Shown here in pieces: positions 47,162 through 55,476 of a stretch of 64,000 nucleotides of DNA. Made by a program: the position numbers and the translations under genes. Positions within the stretch are counted from its first letter, which is position 1; every line of letters starts with the position of its first letter. Source of the DNA: RI-231 sp041394905 (GTDB lineage Bacteria; Acidobacteriota; Terriglobia; Bryobacterales; UBA6623); the NCBI GenBank assembly GCA_041394905.1, contig JAWKHJ010000007.1:62001-126000 (forward strand), in the 5' to 3' direction. The notes below the pieces were generated by a model, which did not search any database, was not told where the DNA came from, and was given only the letters and a program-made list of their open reading frames with translations.

Positions 47162-49741
47162 TTACTTCTTTTTGAAGATGCCGAACACCTTCTTGAGGAC
47201 GCCGTTCTTCTGCTCGTCGTCATTTTTGGCGGCCGGCTTCGCGGGAGCCTCCGGCAAGGCGACGGTGATCGGCTGACCGCCGACGGCCGGAGCGGCGGGC
47301 GCAATGCGCGGAGCGCCGCTCACCCCTTCGGCCGCGCTCACGACGGGCCGGTCGACGGGCAAGCCGCCTTGCTCGGGGTCAGCGTCCCAGCCGGACACGC
47401 TCGTCGCAAGCGAGAGTCCGCCGCCGCTGTGCAGCGAGCAGTAGTGCGTAGGCTCGGTGCCGGCGATGAAAACCTCGTTGACCACGTTCGTGCATGAGGA
47501 AGTCGCCAACTCGTAGGTGTCGGCGTCGAGTGTGACGCTGACCACGCCCTCAGGCGGCTCAAACGGCGCCGGGTTGCGGTAAGGACGCTGCTCGTGGGCG
47601 CGTTTCATGAACTCAGCCCAGATCGGAAGCGCCGAGCGGGCGCCCTCGAGCGAGAGGTCCGTATTGTCATCGAAACCTACCCAGACGACGCAGAGCAGGT
47701 TGTCCGTAAAACCGGCGAACCAGCCATCGTCGTCGGTGCCGGTCTTTCCGGCAGCGGGCTCAGTGAAGTTGTAGCGATAGCGCGCGCCGGCAGCCGTGCC
47801 GTGCAGCATCACGTCTTCCAGCATGTTGGTGACGATGTAGGAGACACGCCCGTCCATCACCTCGACGTCGACCGGTTCGCGGCGCAACAGCTCGTTGCCG
47901 GTTGCGTCGCGCACCAGCCGCACGAAGTAGGGCTTCTTCATCACGCCGCCGTTCACGAACGTCGTATAAGCTCCGGCCACCTGCAGCGGGGTCGCCTCGT
48001 AGGAACCCAGGGCAAGTGACGGCGTCGGCCGCAACGAATCGCCAAGGTCTGCGCGCTTGGCCAAGTCGTAGACGTTCTGGTAGCCCGCCATCTCCGCCAC
48101 CTTCACCGTCGCGATGTTGATCGACTTGCGCAACGCCTCGCGAAAGGTGATCAGCCCGTAGATCTTGTTCATGAAGTTGGCGGGCTCGTAGGGCTGGTCG
48201 TCGTACCAAAACGTAGTCGGCACGTCGTCGACAAGCGTCGAGGGCGTGTATCCCTTCTCAATCGCGGCGGCGTAGACGAACGGCTTGAACACCGACCCGG
48301 GCTGGCGCTTGGCGAGGACACGGTTGAGCTGGCTCTCGCCGTAGTCGCGTCCGCCGACGATGGCCTTCACCTCGCCGGTGTGAGGGTCGAGCGCAACCAG
48401 GGCCGCCTGCGCCCGCGGCGGCTCTTTGCCCTTCCAGCGCCGCTGCTTCGCGATCGCCTCGTCCACCTGCTCCATTCCGACTCGCACCGCTTCCACGGCC
48501 GCGCGTTGCAGGTTCTTGTCGAGCGTCGTGTAGACCCAGTAGTCGGACGAAATCAGCTCGTCGGAGTTGAAGTGCTCTTGTAGAGCGCTGTTGACCAAGT
48601 CCACGTAGTAGGGCGCGGCCGAAGACTCGATGTGGCCTTGGGCCAAGTGCAACTCTTCGGCGTTCGCCTGGTCGAATTGGCCTTGGTTGATGAACCCTTC
48701 GCGCAACATCGCGCGCAGCACTTGCGCGCGCCGATTCTTGGCGCGGTCCGGGTGGCGGTAGGGGTTGAGGTAACTCGGCCCCTGCGGCAATCCTGCGAGC
48801 AGCGCGGCCTCTGCCAGCGTCACGTCGCGCACGTCCTTGTCAAAGTACGCCCGAGCGCCTTCGCCCATGCCCATGACGTTGAAGCTGCCGCTGCGCCCCA
48901 TGTTCACTTGGTTGGCGTAGTGCTCGAAGATCTGGTCTTTGTCCAGCCGCGTCTCCAGTTGGAAGGCGATCAACATCTCGGCCGCCTTGCGCTCGACGCT
49001 CACTTCCGGCGTGAGAAAGAAGTTGCGCGCAAGCTGCTGCGTCAGCGTCGACGTGCCGCGCGGCTTTTCCCAATGCACCAGGCCGTCGAAGGCGGCCTTG
49101 GTAAACCGGATGATGTCGATACCGTAGTGGCTGTAGAAGCGGTGGTCCTCGATCGCGACGACCGCGTTGATCAGGACCGGCGGAAAGTCCTCGAACTTGA
49201 AGATCCGCCGCTTGTTGCGGTTGTCGTCGAACAGGTGCGTGATCAGCTCCGGCTCGAGCTCATACGCCGTCTGCGGGGTGTTGTCGTTGAGCGAGACCAC
49301 GCGCGCGATCTTGCCGTCCTCGAAGTACAGCACGGCGGGCTCTTGAGCAAAGTAGGACAGCGGACCGGGGTAGACCTCGACGGCGTTGTCCTTGACGATG
49401 TAGCGTCCGACGGCGTTGTGCTGCGAGTCGCTGTAGCCGGCCTCGCGCAGCCGCGCCAGGATCGCTTCCGCGTCCAGGTCTTGGCCGACGAAGATCGGAT
49501 CCGGGGCCGCGAGCACCTTGGAGGCGCGATTGAACGGTCCGCCCGCCAACCGCGAGTCAACCAGCTTCGAGTACTTCCACCAATAGTGGTTGAAAGCGAC
49601 CCCGCCGGCCAGCAAAACCGCCAGCGTCAGCCCGCCCAGAATCTTGCCCGCCGGGCTCTTGATGAACCGGATGGAGCCGTTCGCCAAGCGAGCCGTAAAG
49701 GATCGTTTCTTCGAACCTCGAGCGGAAGGTCGCGTCTTCAT
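47162..49741 (-). CDS. Class A penicillin-binding protein (PBP1b-like, with UB2H-like domain)
   Basis: About 859 residues. A basic cytoplasmic tail precedes one membrane helix (about 32-52). A UB2H-like domain follows (about 75-150: L-D-A-E-A-I-L-A-R-L-R-E-A-G-Y and V-E-V-Y-P-G), as in E. coli PBP1b. The GT51 domain has E-D-H-R-F-Y-S-H-Y-G-I-D with the catalytic Glu and G-T-S-T-L-T-Q-Q-L. The transpeptidase has S-V-F-K (nucleophile Ser), S-I-N and K-T-G-T. It polymerises and crosslinks peptidoglycan at the inner membrane. A Pro/Ala-rich linker and a Lys-rich end close the protein. ATG 49741 is chosen; a GTG 18 nt upstream is also possible. proS precedes it by 34 bp. Confidence 0.94.
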   Translation of the reverse strand: MKTRPSARGSKKRSFTARLANGSIRFIKSPAGKILGGLTLAVLLAGGVAFNHYWWKYSKLVDSRLAGGPFNRASKVLAAPDPIFVGQDLDAEAILARLREAGYSDSQHNAVGRYIVKDNAVEVYPGPLSYFAQEPAVLYFEDGKIARVVSLNDNTPQTAYELEPELITHLFDDNRNKRRIFKFEDFPPVLINAVVAIEDHRFYSHYGIDIIRFTKAAFDGLVHWEKPRGTSTLTQQLARNFFLTPEVSVERKAAEMLIAFQLETRLDKDQIFEHYANQVNMGRSGSFNVMGMGEGARAYFDKDVRDVTLAEAALLAGLPQGPSYLNPYRHPDRAKNRRAQVLRAMLREGFINQGQFDQANAEELHLAQGHIESSAAPYYVDLVNSALQEHFNSDELISSDYWVYTTLDKNLQRAAVEAVRVGMEQVDEAIAKQRRWKGKEPPRAQAALVALDPHTGEVKAIVGGRDYGESQLNRVLAKRQPGSVFKPFVYAAAIEKGYTPSTLVDDVPTTFWYDDQPYEPANFMNKIYGLITFREALRKSINIATVKVAEMAGYQNVYDLAKRADLGDSLRPTPSLALGSYEATPLQVAGAYTTFVNGGVMKKPYFVRLVRDATGNELLRREPVDVEVMDGRVSYIVTNMLEDVMLHGTAAGARYRYNFTEPAAGKTGTDDDGWFAGFTDNLLCVVWVGFDDNTDLSLEGARSALPIWAEFMKRAHEQRPYRNPAPFEPPEGVVSVTLDADTYELATSSCTNVVNEVFIAGTEPTHYCSLHSGGGLSLATSVSGWDADPEQGGLPVDRPVVSAAEGVSGAPRIAPAAPAVGGQPITVALPEAPAKPAAKNDDEQKNGVLKKVFGIFKKK

Positions 49742-49775
49742 TTGTCTTGTGTCAACCACGGGCGTCCGCTCGTAG

Positions 49776-51500
49776 CTAGGTGGAATTCCCTGGCGATTGC
49801 TGCAGCCTTTCTTTCACCAACTCGACGACGTTTTCGAGTCTAACATCGACCGATTGACGTGTCGAACGCTCGACGAGTTCCACCAAACCCTCGGCGATCT
49901 TCTTTCCGACGACGACGCGAAAAGGGATTCCGACCAAATCAGCGTCGTTGAATTTGACGCCAGCGCGCTCGGCTCGGTCGTCGAACAGAGCATCCACTCC
50001 GGCGGCGGCTAGCTCAGTATAGAGCCTCTCTGCCGTCTGGCTTTGCAGTTCGTCCTTGAGGTTGACCGGCGTCACTACGGCCTCGAACGGGGCCACGGCC
50101 GAGGGCAAAGCCATCCCGGCGTCGTCATGGTTCTGCTCGATCGCCGCCGTCAGGATGCGCTCTAGGCCGATGCCGTATGAGCCCATGATGGGCGTGACTT
50201 CCTTGCCGTTCTCGTCGAGCACGCGTAGCCCCATCGACTCCGAGTACTTGTAGCCAAGCTTGAAGATGTGGCCCACCTCGATGCACTTGCGCCGACGCAC
50301 GGGCTCGCCCGACGCAATGTCCAGATCGCCATCCTCGACCTCGCGCAGATCGACGAATTCCGGCTGAAAATCGCGTCCTGGCGTGACGTTTCGCAGGTGA
50401 AATCCGTCCTTGTTGGCGCCCGTGATCAGGTTGCGGCGTCCCTGGAGGGCTTCGTCCGCGAGCATGCGCATCTCGGTCGTCACGCCGACCGGCCCGAGCG
50501 AGCCCGCGTCCGCGCCAAGCCACTGGCGCAGCTCCTCGGCATGGGCCGGCCGCAGCTCGCGCGACCCGGTCACGCTCGCGAGCTTCGTCTCGTTGAGCGT
50601 GTGGTCGCCGCGCAGCAGCGCCATCACCGGCTCGCCGTCGGCTACGTAAATCAGCGTCTTGACGTGCGAAGCGGGCGCCGCGCCGTCGAACTCGCTCACC
50701 TCGGCGATGGTCTTCTTGCCCGGGGTCGCGAACTCTTCCGGAGCCGCGTCGCCTTCCGGGTCAGGCTCGGCCGGAGGCTTGGGCTTGGCGACAGCCTTCT
50801 CGAGATTCGCCGCGTAGCCCGACGCCGGGCTCTCGACCACCCAGTCCTCGCCCGCCGCAGACGGAATCACGAACTCGTGGGACTCGCTGCCACCCATCGC
50901 GCCGGAATGCGCCTGGATCGCCAGAAATTCGAGGCCGCAGCGGTCGAAGATTCGGCAGTAGGCCTCATAGTGCTTTTGATAACTTTCGTCCAGACCAGCC
51001 TTGTCAATGTCGAAGGAATACGAGTCCTTCATCGTGAAGCGCCGGACGCGCATCAGCCCCGATTTCGGACGCGGCTCGTCGCGAAATTTGGCCTGGATCT
51101 GGTACCAGATCTGCGGCAGTTGCTTGTAGGAGCGCAGTTCGCCGCGGGCCATCCAGGTCATCACCTCTTCCTCGGTCATGCCCAGGCAGAGATCGCGACC
51201 GTTGCGGTCCTTCAGGCGGAACATGTCGTCGCCGATCGCCTGCCAGCGGCCGCTCTCCTGCCACACCTCCGCCGGATGGATCTCCGGCGTGTAGACCTCC
51301 TGCGCGCCGATCGCGTCCATCTCCTCGCGCACGATGCGCTCAATCTTGTTGAGCGAGCGCTTGGCCAGATAGAGGTAGCAATAAAGACCGGCCGAGAGCT
51401 GGCGCACGTATCCGGCGCGCAACAGCAAACGGTGGCTGACGACTTCCGCTTCGGCAGGGGCCTCACGGAGCGTCGGGATGAACAGGCGACTCCAACGCAT
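49776..51500 (-). CDS. proS: Prolyl-tRNA synthetase, bacterial type with editing domain
   Basis: 574 residues, the length of the bacterial form. The class II core has R-L-F-I-P-T-L-R-E-A-P, M-T-E-E-E-V-M-T (ATP/tRNA loop), P-Q-I-W-Y-Q-I-Q-A-K-F-R-D-E-P-R-P (motif 2) and G-S-Y-G-I-G-L-E-R (motif 3). The INS editing domain that hydrolyses alanyl-tRNA(Pro) lies between motifs 2 and 3 (about 225-400). A C-terminal anticodon-binding domain with F-D-D-R-A-E-R-A-G follows. It charges tRNA(Pro). It is divergent from the GT4 gene, with a TAAAAT box on the minus strand about 55 nt upstream. Confidence 0.97.
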   Translation of the reverse strand: MRWSRLFIPTLREAPAEAEVVSHRLLLRAGYVRQLSAGLYCYLYLAKRSLNKIERIVREEMDAIGAQEVYTPEIHPAEVWQESGRWQAIGDDMFRLKDRNGRDLCLGMTEEEVMTWMARGELRSYKQLPQIWYQIQAKFRDEPRPKSGLMRVRRFTMKDSYSFDIDKAGLDESYQKHYEAYCRIFDRCGLEFLAIQAHSGAMGGSESHEFVIPSAAGEDWVVESPASGYAANLEKAVAKPKPPAEPDPEGDAAPEEFATPGKKTIAEVSEFDGAAPASHVKTLIYVADGEPVMALLRGDHTLNETKLASVTGSRELRPAHAEELRQWLGADAGSLGPVGVTTEMRMLADEALQGRRNLITGANKDGFHLRNVTPGRDFQPEFVDLREVEDGDLDIASGEPVRRRKCIEVGHIFKLGYKYSESMGLRVLDENGKEVTPIMGSYGIGLERILTAAIEQNHDDAGMALPSAVAPFEAVVTPVNLKDELQSQTAERLYTELAAAGVDALFDDRAERAGVKFNDADLVGIPFRVVVGKKIAEGLVELVERSTRQSVDVRLENVVELVKERLQQSPGNST

Positions 51501-51554
51501 GGGGTTTGTTTCGAGAGAGCGGGCGGGGATCCGGGAAAGCCCCGGAAACCCTTG

Positions 51555-51572
51555 ATTTTACCATGCTAGAAT
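51555..51572. promoter_or_regulatory. Back-to-back -10 boxes, proS and GT4 gene
   Basis: ATTTTA at 51555-51560 is TAAAAT on the minus strand (toward proS). TAGAAT at 51567-51572 reads toward the GT4 gene at 51619. No good -35 elements are visible. Confidence 0.35.
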
Positions 51573-51618
51573 TCCATCACGACTCGCCCCGCAAGGGCGC
51601 GTCCCGCATGAGCCACGC

Positions 51619-52821
51619 TTGACCATCGCGCCGCAGCCACCCTCCGCCGGACCGTCCCCGGACAAGTCTGCCGAGAACGGGCGGCCATTGCACATCGGCG
51701 TCGACATTCGCCGCGCCGGCGGTTTCGGCGTGGGCATCTACACCAAGAACCTCGTGCAGAGCCTGGCCCGCGTCGGTCCGCAGCATCGTTACGTGCTGGT
51801 GGGCGCGCGGGAAAACTTCCGCCACCTGGGCGATCTGGGACCGAACTTCCGCCTCGAGCTCTACGAGCGACGCTACGACTCGCTGCGCAGCCACTGGGAC
51901 TACGGGTTCTTCCTGCGTCGGCTGGGCCTCGACGTTTTCCACATGCCCCACCGCTGGGTGCCGCTCACCACCCCAGCGCCGTACGTGGCCACTTTGCACG
52001 ACCTCAACTACGTGCTCTTTCCACCCGAAGAGGGTTCAAAGATGGTCGACCGAGCGCGCTACTGGGCGCTCAAACGTGGGCTCGAAAGAGCCTCCAGGAT
52101 CATAGCCGTCTCGCAAGCGACCAAGCGCGACGCCGTGACGCACCTGAACCTACCCGAGGAGAAGTTCCGAGTCATCTACGACGCCGTCGACGAGAACATC
52201 GCCCAGCCCGTAACCGACGGCCAGCGCCGCGAAACCTTGCAGCGCTACTCGATCAACGAGCCCTTCCTGCTCTACGCCGGCCGCATCCAGATCCACAAGA
52301 ACGTGCCGCGCCTGATCGAAGCCTTCGCCTACCTCAAAGCGCAGCTCGAAAACCACTGGAAGTACCACAACCTCAAGCTGATCGTCATCGGCGACGACAT
52401 CAACCGCTTCCCGAGCGTCCGCCATGCGATGATGCGCAGCCGCACGCAAGACTCGATTCGCTTCCTCGGCTTCGTGCCGCTCGAAACGTTGCGCGTCTTC
52501 TACGACCAGGCGACGGCGTTCGTGTTCCCATCGCTCTATGAGGGCTTTGGCATGCCGCCGCTCGAAGCCATGGTGCACGGTACGCCCGTGGTGACCTCGG
52601 CCGCCTCGTCCCTGCCCGAAGCCGTGGGCGAGGCCGCCGAGCTCGTCAACCCGGAGAACGTCTTCGACATCGCTCGTGGCATGCGCAAAGTGCTGCTCGA
52701 CGACGACTACCGCGCCGAGTTGCGCCGTCGCGGCTTCGAGCAAGTCCGCCGCTTCAGTTGGGACCGCTCGGCGCGTGAAGTGCTCGAGGTCTACCAGTCC
52801 ATCGCGCTCTCCCGGGCCTGA
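51619..52821 (+). CDS. Family 4 glycosyltransferase (GT-B fold)
   Basis: 400 residues. The N-terminal half has H-I-G-V-D-I-R-R-A-G-G-F-G-V-G-I-Y and D-V-F-H-M-P-H-R. The donor-binding half has L-L-Y-A-G-R-I-Q-I-H-K-N-V-P-R-L-I-E-A and F-V-F-P-S-L-Y-E-G-F-G-M-P-P-L-E-A-M, the E-x7-E motif of GT4 enzymes. It transfers sugars from nucleotide donors to surface polysaccharide or lipid acceptors. The likely start is the TTG at 51619; the ATG at 51608 is followed at once by a stop in its frame. The pentaheme cytochrome gene begins 18 nt after its stop. Confidence 0.85.
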   Translation: MTIAPQPPSAGPSPDKSAENGRPLHIGVDIRRAGGFGVGIYTKNLVQSLARVGPQHRYVLVGARENFRHLGDLGPNFRLELYERRYDSLRSHWDYGFFLRRLGLDVFHMPHRWVPLTTPAPYVATLHDLNYVLFPPEEGSKMVDRARYWALKRGLERASRIIAVSQATKRDAVTHLNLPEEKFRVIYDAVDENIAQPVTDGQRRETLQRYSINEPFLLYAGRIQIHKNVPRLIEAFAYLKAQLENHWKYHNLKLIVIGDDINRFPSVRHAMMRSRTQDSIRFLGFVPLETLRVFYDQATAFVFPSLYEGFGMPPLEAMVHGTPVVTSAASSLPEAVGEAAELVNPENVFDIARGMRKVLLDDDYRAELRRRGFEQVRRFSWDRSAREVLEVYQSIALSRA

Positions 52822-52825
52822 GTGT

Positions 52826-52831
52826 TAGAAT
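52826..52831 (+). promoter_or_regulatory. -10 box TAGAAT, 8 nt before the cytochrome GTG
   Basis: Same hexamer and same 8-nt distance to a GTG (52840) as at 30706. It supports the GTG at 52840 over the GTG at 52822, which would lie upstream of the box. Confidence 0.5.
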
Positions 52832-52839
52832 CCCGCCGA

Positions 52840-53379
52840 GTGCGCTTCCTTCCGCTCATCATCGCTTCGGCCGCCGCGCTGGCCACACTCGCGACGGCGC
52901 AACAGCTCCCAAAATTGCAGCGGATGCGGCCGGGGCCGGAGCAGCCGATTCCGTTCCATCACGTCAAGCACTCCGCGCAAGGCCTCGCTTGCCAGATGTG
53001 CCACCCCACGCCCGAGCCCGGCGTCTTCGCTGACATTGTCGGTACGGAAACGTGCATGGGCTGCCATTCTTCGATCAAGACCGACTCGCCGGCCATCCAA
53101 AAGCTCGCCGACTACCACAAGCGTGGCGAGCCGGTGCCCTGGGAGCCGATCTACATGGTGCCCGAGTACGTCTATTTCAGCCACGACGAGCACGCCGCCG
53201 CCGGCGCGAGCTGCGCGGACTGTCACGGTGACGTCGGCTCAGCCGAAGTATTGGCCAAGGAGCGCGACATTTCGATGGCGGCTTGCATGGACTGCCATCG
53301 CGCCAAGGGGGCGTCGGTCGGCTGCGGCTTTTGCCACGACCCGCGCGGAACGGCCACGCCGCCGACTACGCTGCAATGA
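52840..53379 (+). CDS. Periplasmic pentaheme c-type cytochrome (cytochrome c3/c7-like)
   Basis: 179 residues with a Sec signal (about 1-20, ending A-T-A-Q). Five C-x-x-C-H heme sites are seen in order: C-Q-M-C-H, C-M-G-C-H, C-A-D-C-H, C-M-D-C-H and C-G-F-C-H. F-H-H-V-K-H before the first and F-S-H-D-E-H before the third provide distal His ligands, as in cytochrome c3/c7 families. It should carry electrons in the periplasm. The next gene, an FMN-dependent alpha-hydroxy-acid oxidase, overlaps its stop by 4 nt (ATGA), implying translational coupling and a shared function. Some homologues sit in alternative complex III or nitrite reductase clusters; none of those genes is here. Confidence 0.9.
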   Translation: MRFLPLIIASAAALATLATAQQLPKLQRMRPGPEQPIPFHHVKHSAQGLACQMCHPTPEPGVFADIVGTETCMGCHSSIKTDSPAIQKLADYHKRGEPVPWEPIYMVPEYVYFSHDEHAAAGASCADCHGDVGSAEVLAKERDISMAACMDCHRAKGASVGCGFCHDPRGTATPPTTLQ

Positions 53380-54560
53380 CGCGACGCGACGCCATCCGGA
53401 ATCTCGGCCTCTTCCTGGCCGGCTCGCCCCTGCTGGATGGCCAATATTCGCCGCGTGCAACGCACCCGCGCGTCCCCTCGCTCGAGGAAATGGCGAACGT
53501 TTTCGAATTCGAGCCGCTAGCCCACGCCAAGATGATGCGGCTCAACTACGATTACGTCGCAGGCGGCGTCGAAGACGAGGTCACGCTGCGCCGGAACCGC
53601 GAAGCCTTCGACTGGGCGACGTTGCTGCCCAACGCCATGCGAGCGGTCGAGCAAGTCGACCTCTCCACCGTCGTGCTTGGCCAACCGATGCGTTCCCCGA
53701 TTCTGGTCGCGCCCACCGGCGGACAGCAGGGCGTCCATGCCGAGGGCGACGTCGAGATGCACCGTGGCGCTTCAGCCGCGGGCTGCACGATGGGCGTCAG
53801 CTTCGTCGCGACTTTTCCGCTCGAGCAGATCGTCGAGGCCGGAGAGGGGGCGCTTTGGCAGCAAATTTACATCCACTTGAACCCCGCACGCGCCCGCGAG
53901 CGGGTCGATCAAGCTGAGGCGCTCGGCTGCAAAGCCATCATTTGGACCGTCGACGCGCAGTACGGTTCGCTGCGTGAGCGCCTGCGCCATGACGCAAACC
54001 TCGGTCCCCGGCCGAGCACTCCGCGCGACGAGGCCGCCCTCCGCAGGCGCCGCCGCGGGCGTCGAAACCCGCCCCCAAGCCCGTACCGAATCAGTCCGGA
54101 ATCACCAGACCAAAGCTGGGACTTCCTGGCGACGATGAAGTCCTGGACCAAACTGCCGGTGCTGGTCAAAGGCTTGCTGACTGCGGAAGACGCACGTCTG
54201 GCGGTCGACAACGGCGCCGACGCGATCGTTGTCTCGAACCATGGCGCGCGCTACCTCTCGCACTGCCCGTCTACGTTTGAGGTGCTGCCGGAGATCGTCG
54301 ACGCAGTCTCGGGACGCATCCCAGTTCTGGTCGACGGCGGCTTCCGGCGCGGCAGCGACATTCTGAAAGCCTTGGCCCTCGGCGCGGACGCCGTGCTGGT
54401 CGGCCGTCCGCCCCTGTGGGGCCTCGGCGCGTTCGGAGCGGCGGGCGTCGAACGAGTACTCACGATCCTGCAAACTGAACTGCGCCTAGCGATGGCCGGC
54501 TGTGGCGTCTCGAAGCTGAGAGAGATCGACCGATCGCTGATTGAGACGAATTTCCCGTAG
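53376..54560 (+). CDS. FMN-dependent alpha-hydroxy-acid oxidase/dehydrogenase with Tat-like signal
   Basis: 394 residues. The N-terminus M-T-R-R-D-A-I-R-N-L-G-L-F-L-A-G-S is Tat-like, unusual for this mostly cytoplasmic family. The barrel has Y-D-Y-V-A-G-G-V-E-D-E (substrate Tyr region), A-P-T-G-G-Q-Q-G, Q-Q-I-Y-I, V-K-G-L-L-T (FMN Lys) and S-N-H-G-A-R with the catalytic His and Arg. V-D-G-G-F-R-R-G and G-R-P-P-L-W-G-L bind FMN phosphate. It should oxidise lactate, glycolate or a similar acid. An Arg/Pro-rich stretch (about 210-230, near 54030-54080) may reflect two compensating indels. It overlaps the pentaheme cytochrome gene by 4 nt, a natural electron acceptor if it is exported. Confidence 0.87.
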   Translation: MTRRDAIRNLGLFLAGSPLLDGQYSPRATHPRVPSLEEMANVFEFEPLAHAKMMRLNYDYVAGGVEDEVTLRRNREAFDWATLLPNAMRAVEQVDLSTVVLGQPMRSPILVAPTGGQQGVHAEGDVEMHRGASAAGCTMGVSFVATFPLEQIVEAGEGALWQQIYIHLNPARARERVDQAEALGCKAIIWTVDAQYGSLRERLRHDANLGPRPSTPRDEAALRRRRRGRRNPPPSPYRISPESPDQSWDFLATMKSWTKLPVLVKGLLTAEDARLAVDNGADAIVVSNHGARYLSHCPSTFEVLPEIVDAVSGRIPVLVDGGFRRGSDILKALALGADAVLVGRPPLWGLGAFGAAGVERVLTILQTELRLAMAGCGVSKLREIDRSLIETNFP

Positions 54561-54570
54561 CTGCGACGCC

Positions 54571-55476
54571 TCACGCTTTCGCGCGTTCGGTCAAGACCAC
54601 TCCGGTCAAGATCAGTCCCCCTGCCCACAGCGCGCCGGCCGAAACGCCTTCGCCGAGAGCCACTGCGCCGAACGCCGTCGCGAGCGGCGGCTGGATGTAC
54701 TGCACAGCCGCAATCTTCGACGCCGGCGCGTGCCCAAGGGCCCAAAAGTAGATCAAATAGCCGATCACGGCCGGAAAGATCGCCATGTAGAGCAACGCCG
54801 CCCAGCCCTGCCAGGGGACCTCGAGCAAGGGGAAATCCCGATACCAGCCCCAGATCACGGGCTGCAACGCAATGCCGCCAGACACATAGGCGATCGTCGT
54901 CAAGGTCAGGGAGCCGTAGCGCGCCCGCTCGCTCTTACCCAACACGGTGAAGCCCGAAAAGCAAGCCACCGCGCAGAACGCGAGTGCATCGCCGGCCAAG
55001 GTCGGCGCCGCCGATCCGCCCCCGCGCTCGCTCGCCAGCAGCACCACCCCGGCGATGGCGATCGCCATCCCAAGCAGCTTCTTCGTCCGCACTTTCTCCT
55101 GGCCCGCGGCGGACGCCATCAGCAGTACCACGATGGGGACAAGTGCGTAGAGAAACGCGGCGTGGGCGATGCTCGTGCGGCTCAAACCGTTGACGAACAG
55201 TACCTGATTGCCGATCTGCAAGCCCAGGGTCAGAAACAGCAGCCGCGGCCAGTCGCCGGCCTGGATCGGCTTGCGCTGCTCGGGGCGCGCCAGAAAGACG
55301 ACGACAATCAGCGCTGCCGCGATTGCCGTCCGGATCGCGACCAGCAGCAAGGGCGGAAAGTGCGCCAGAGCCACCTTCCCGATAGGCGGGTTCAGGGCCC
55401 AGAACACCGTCATCAGGGTGATCAGGCCCCACAGCAGGAAAGGATGCGGCTTGGTGTCGTCCTTCGCCGGGATCAC
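54571..55476 (-). CDS. EamA-family (DMT superfamily) transporter
   Basis: 301 residues with ten predicted membrane helices in two five-helix EamA repeats. N-P-P-I-G-K-V-A-L in helix 1 and P-I-V-V-L-L in the first repeat are typical. Members export amino acids or other metabolites from the inner membrane. It is the last gene of a mazG-GNAT-menC-eamA unit and overlaps the menC/NSAR gene by 4 nt, which hints at a substrate related to that pathway, perhaps an amino acid or its acyl derivative (inference). Confidence 0.88.
   Translation of the reverse strand: MIPAKDDTKPHPFLLWGLITLMTVFWALNPPIGKVALAHFPPLLLVAIRTAIAAALIVVVFLARPEQRKPIQAGDWPRLLFLTLGLQIGNQVLFVNGLSRTSIAHAAFLYALVPIVVLLMASAAGQEKVRTKKLLGMAIAIAGVVLLASERGGGSAAPTLAGDALAFCAVACFSGFTVLGKSERARYGSLTLTTIAYVSGGIALQPVIWGWYRDFPLLEVPWQGWAALLYMAIFPAVIGYLIYFWALGHAPASKIAAVQYIQPPLATAFGAVALGEGVSAGALWAGGLILTGVVLTERAKA

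Noticed and set aside
54030..54080. Arg/Pro-rich stretch in the FMN oxidase as a functional insertion
   Set aside because: An alternative frame gives more ordinary residues here, so two compensating indels are as likely; I could not decide and kept the open frame.
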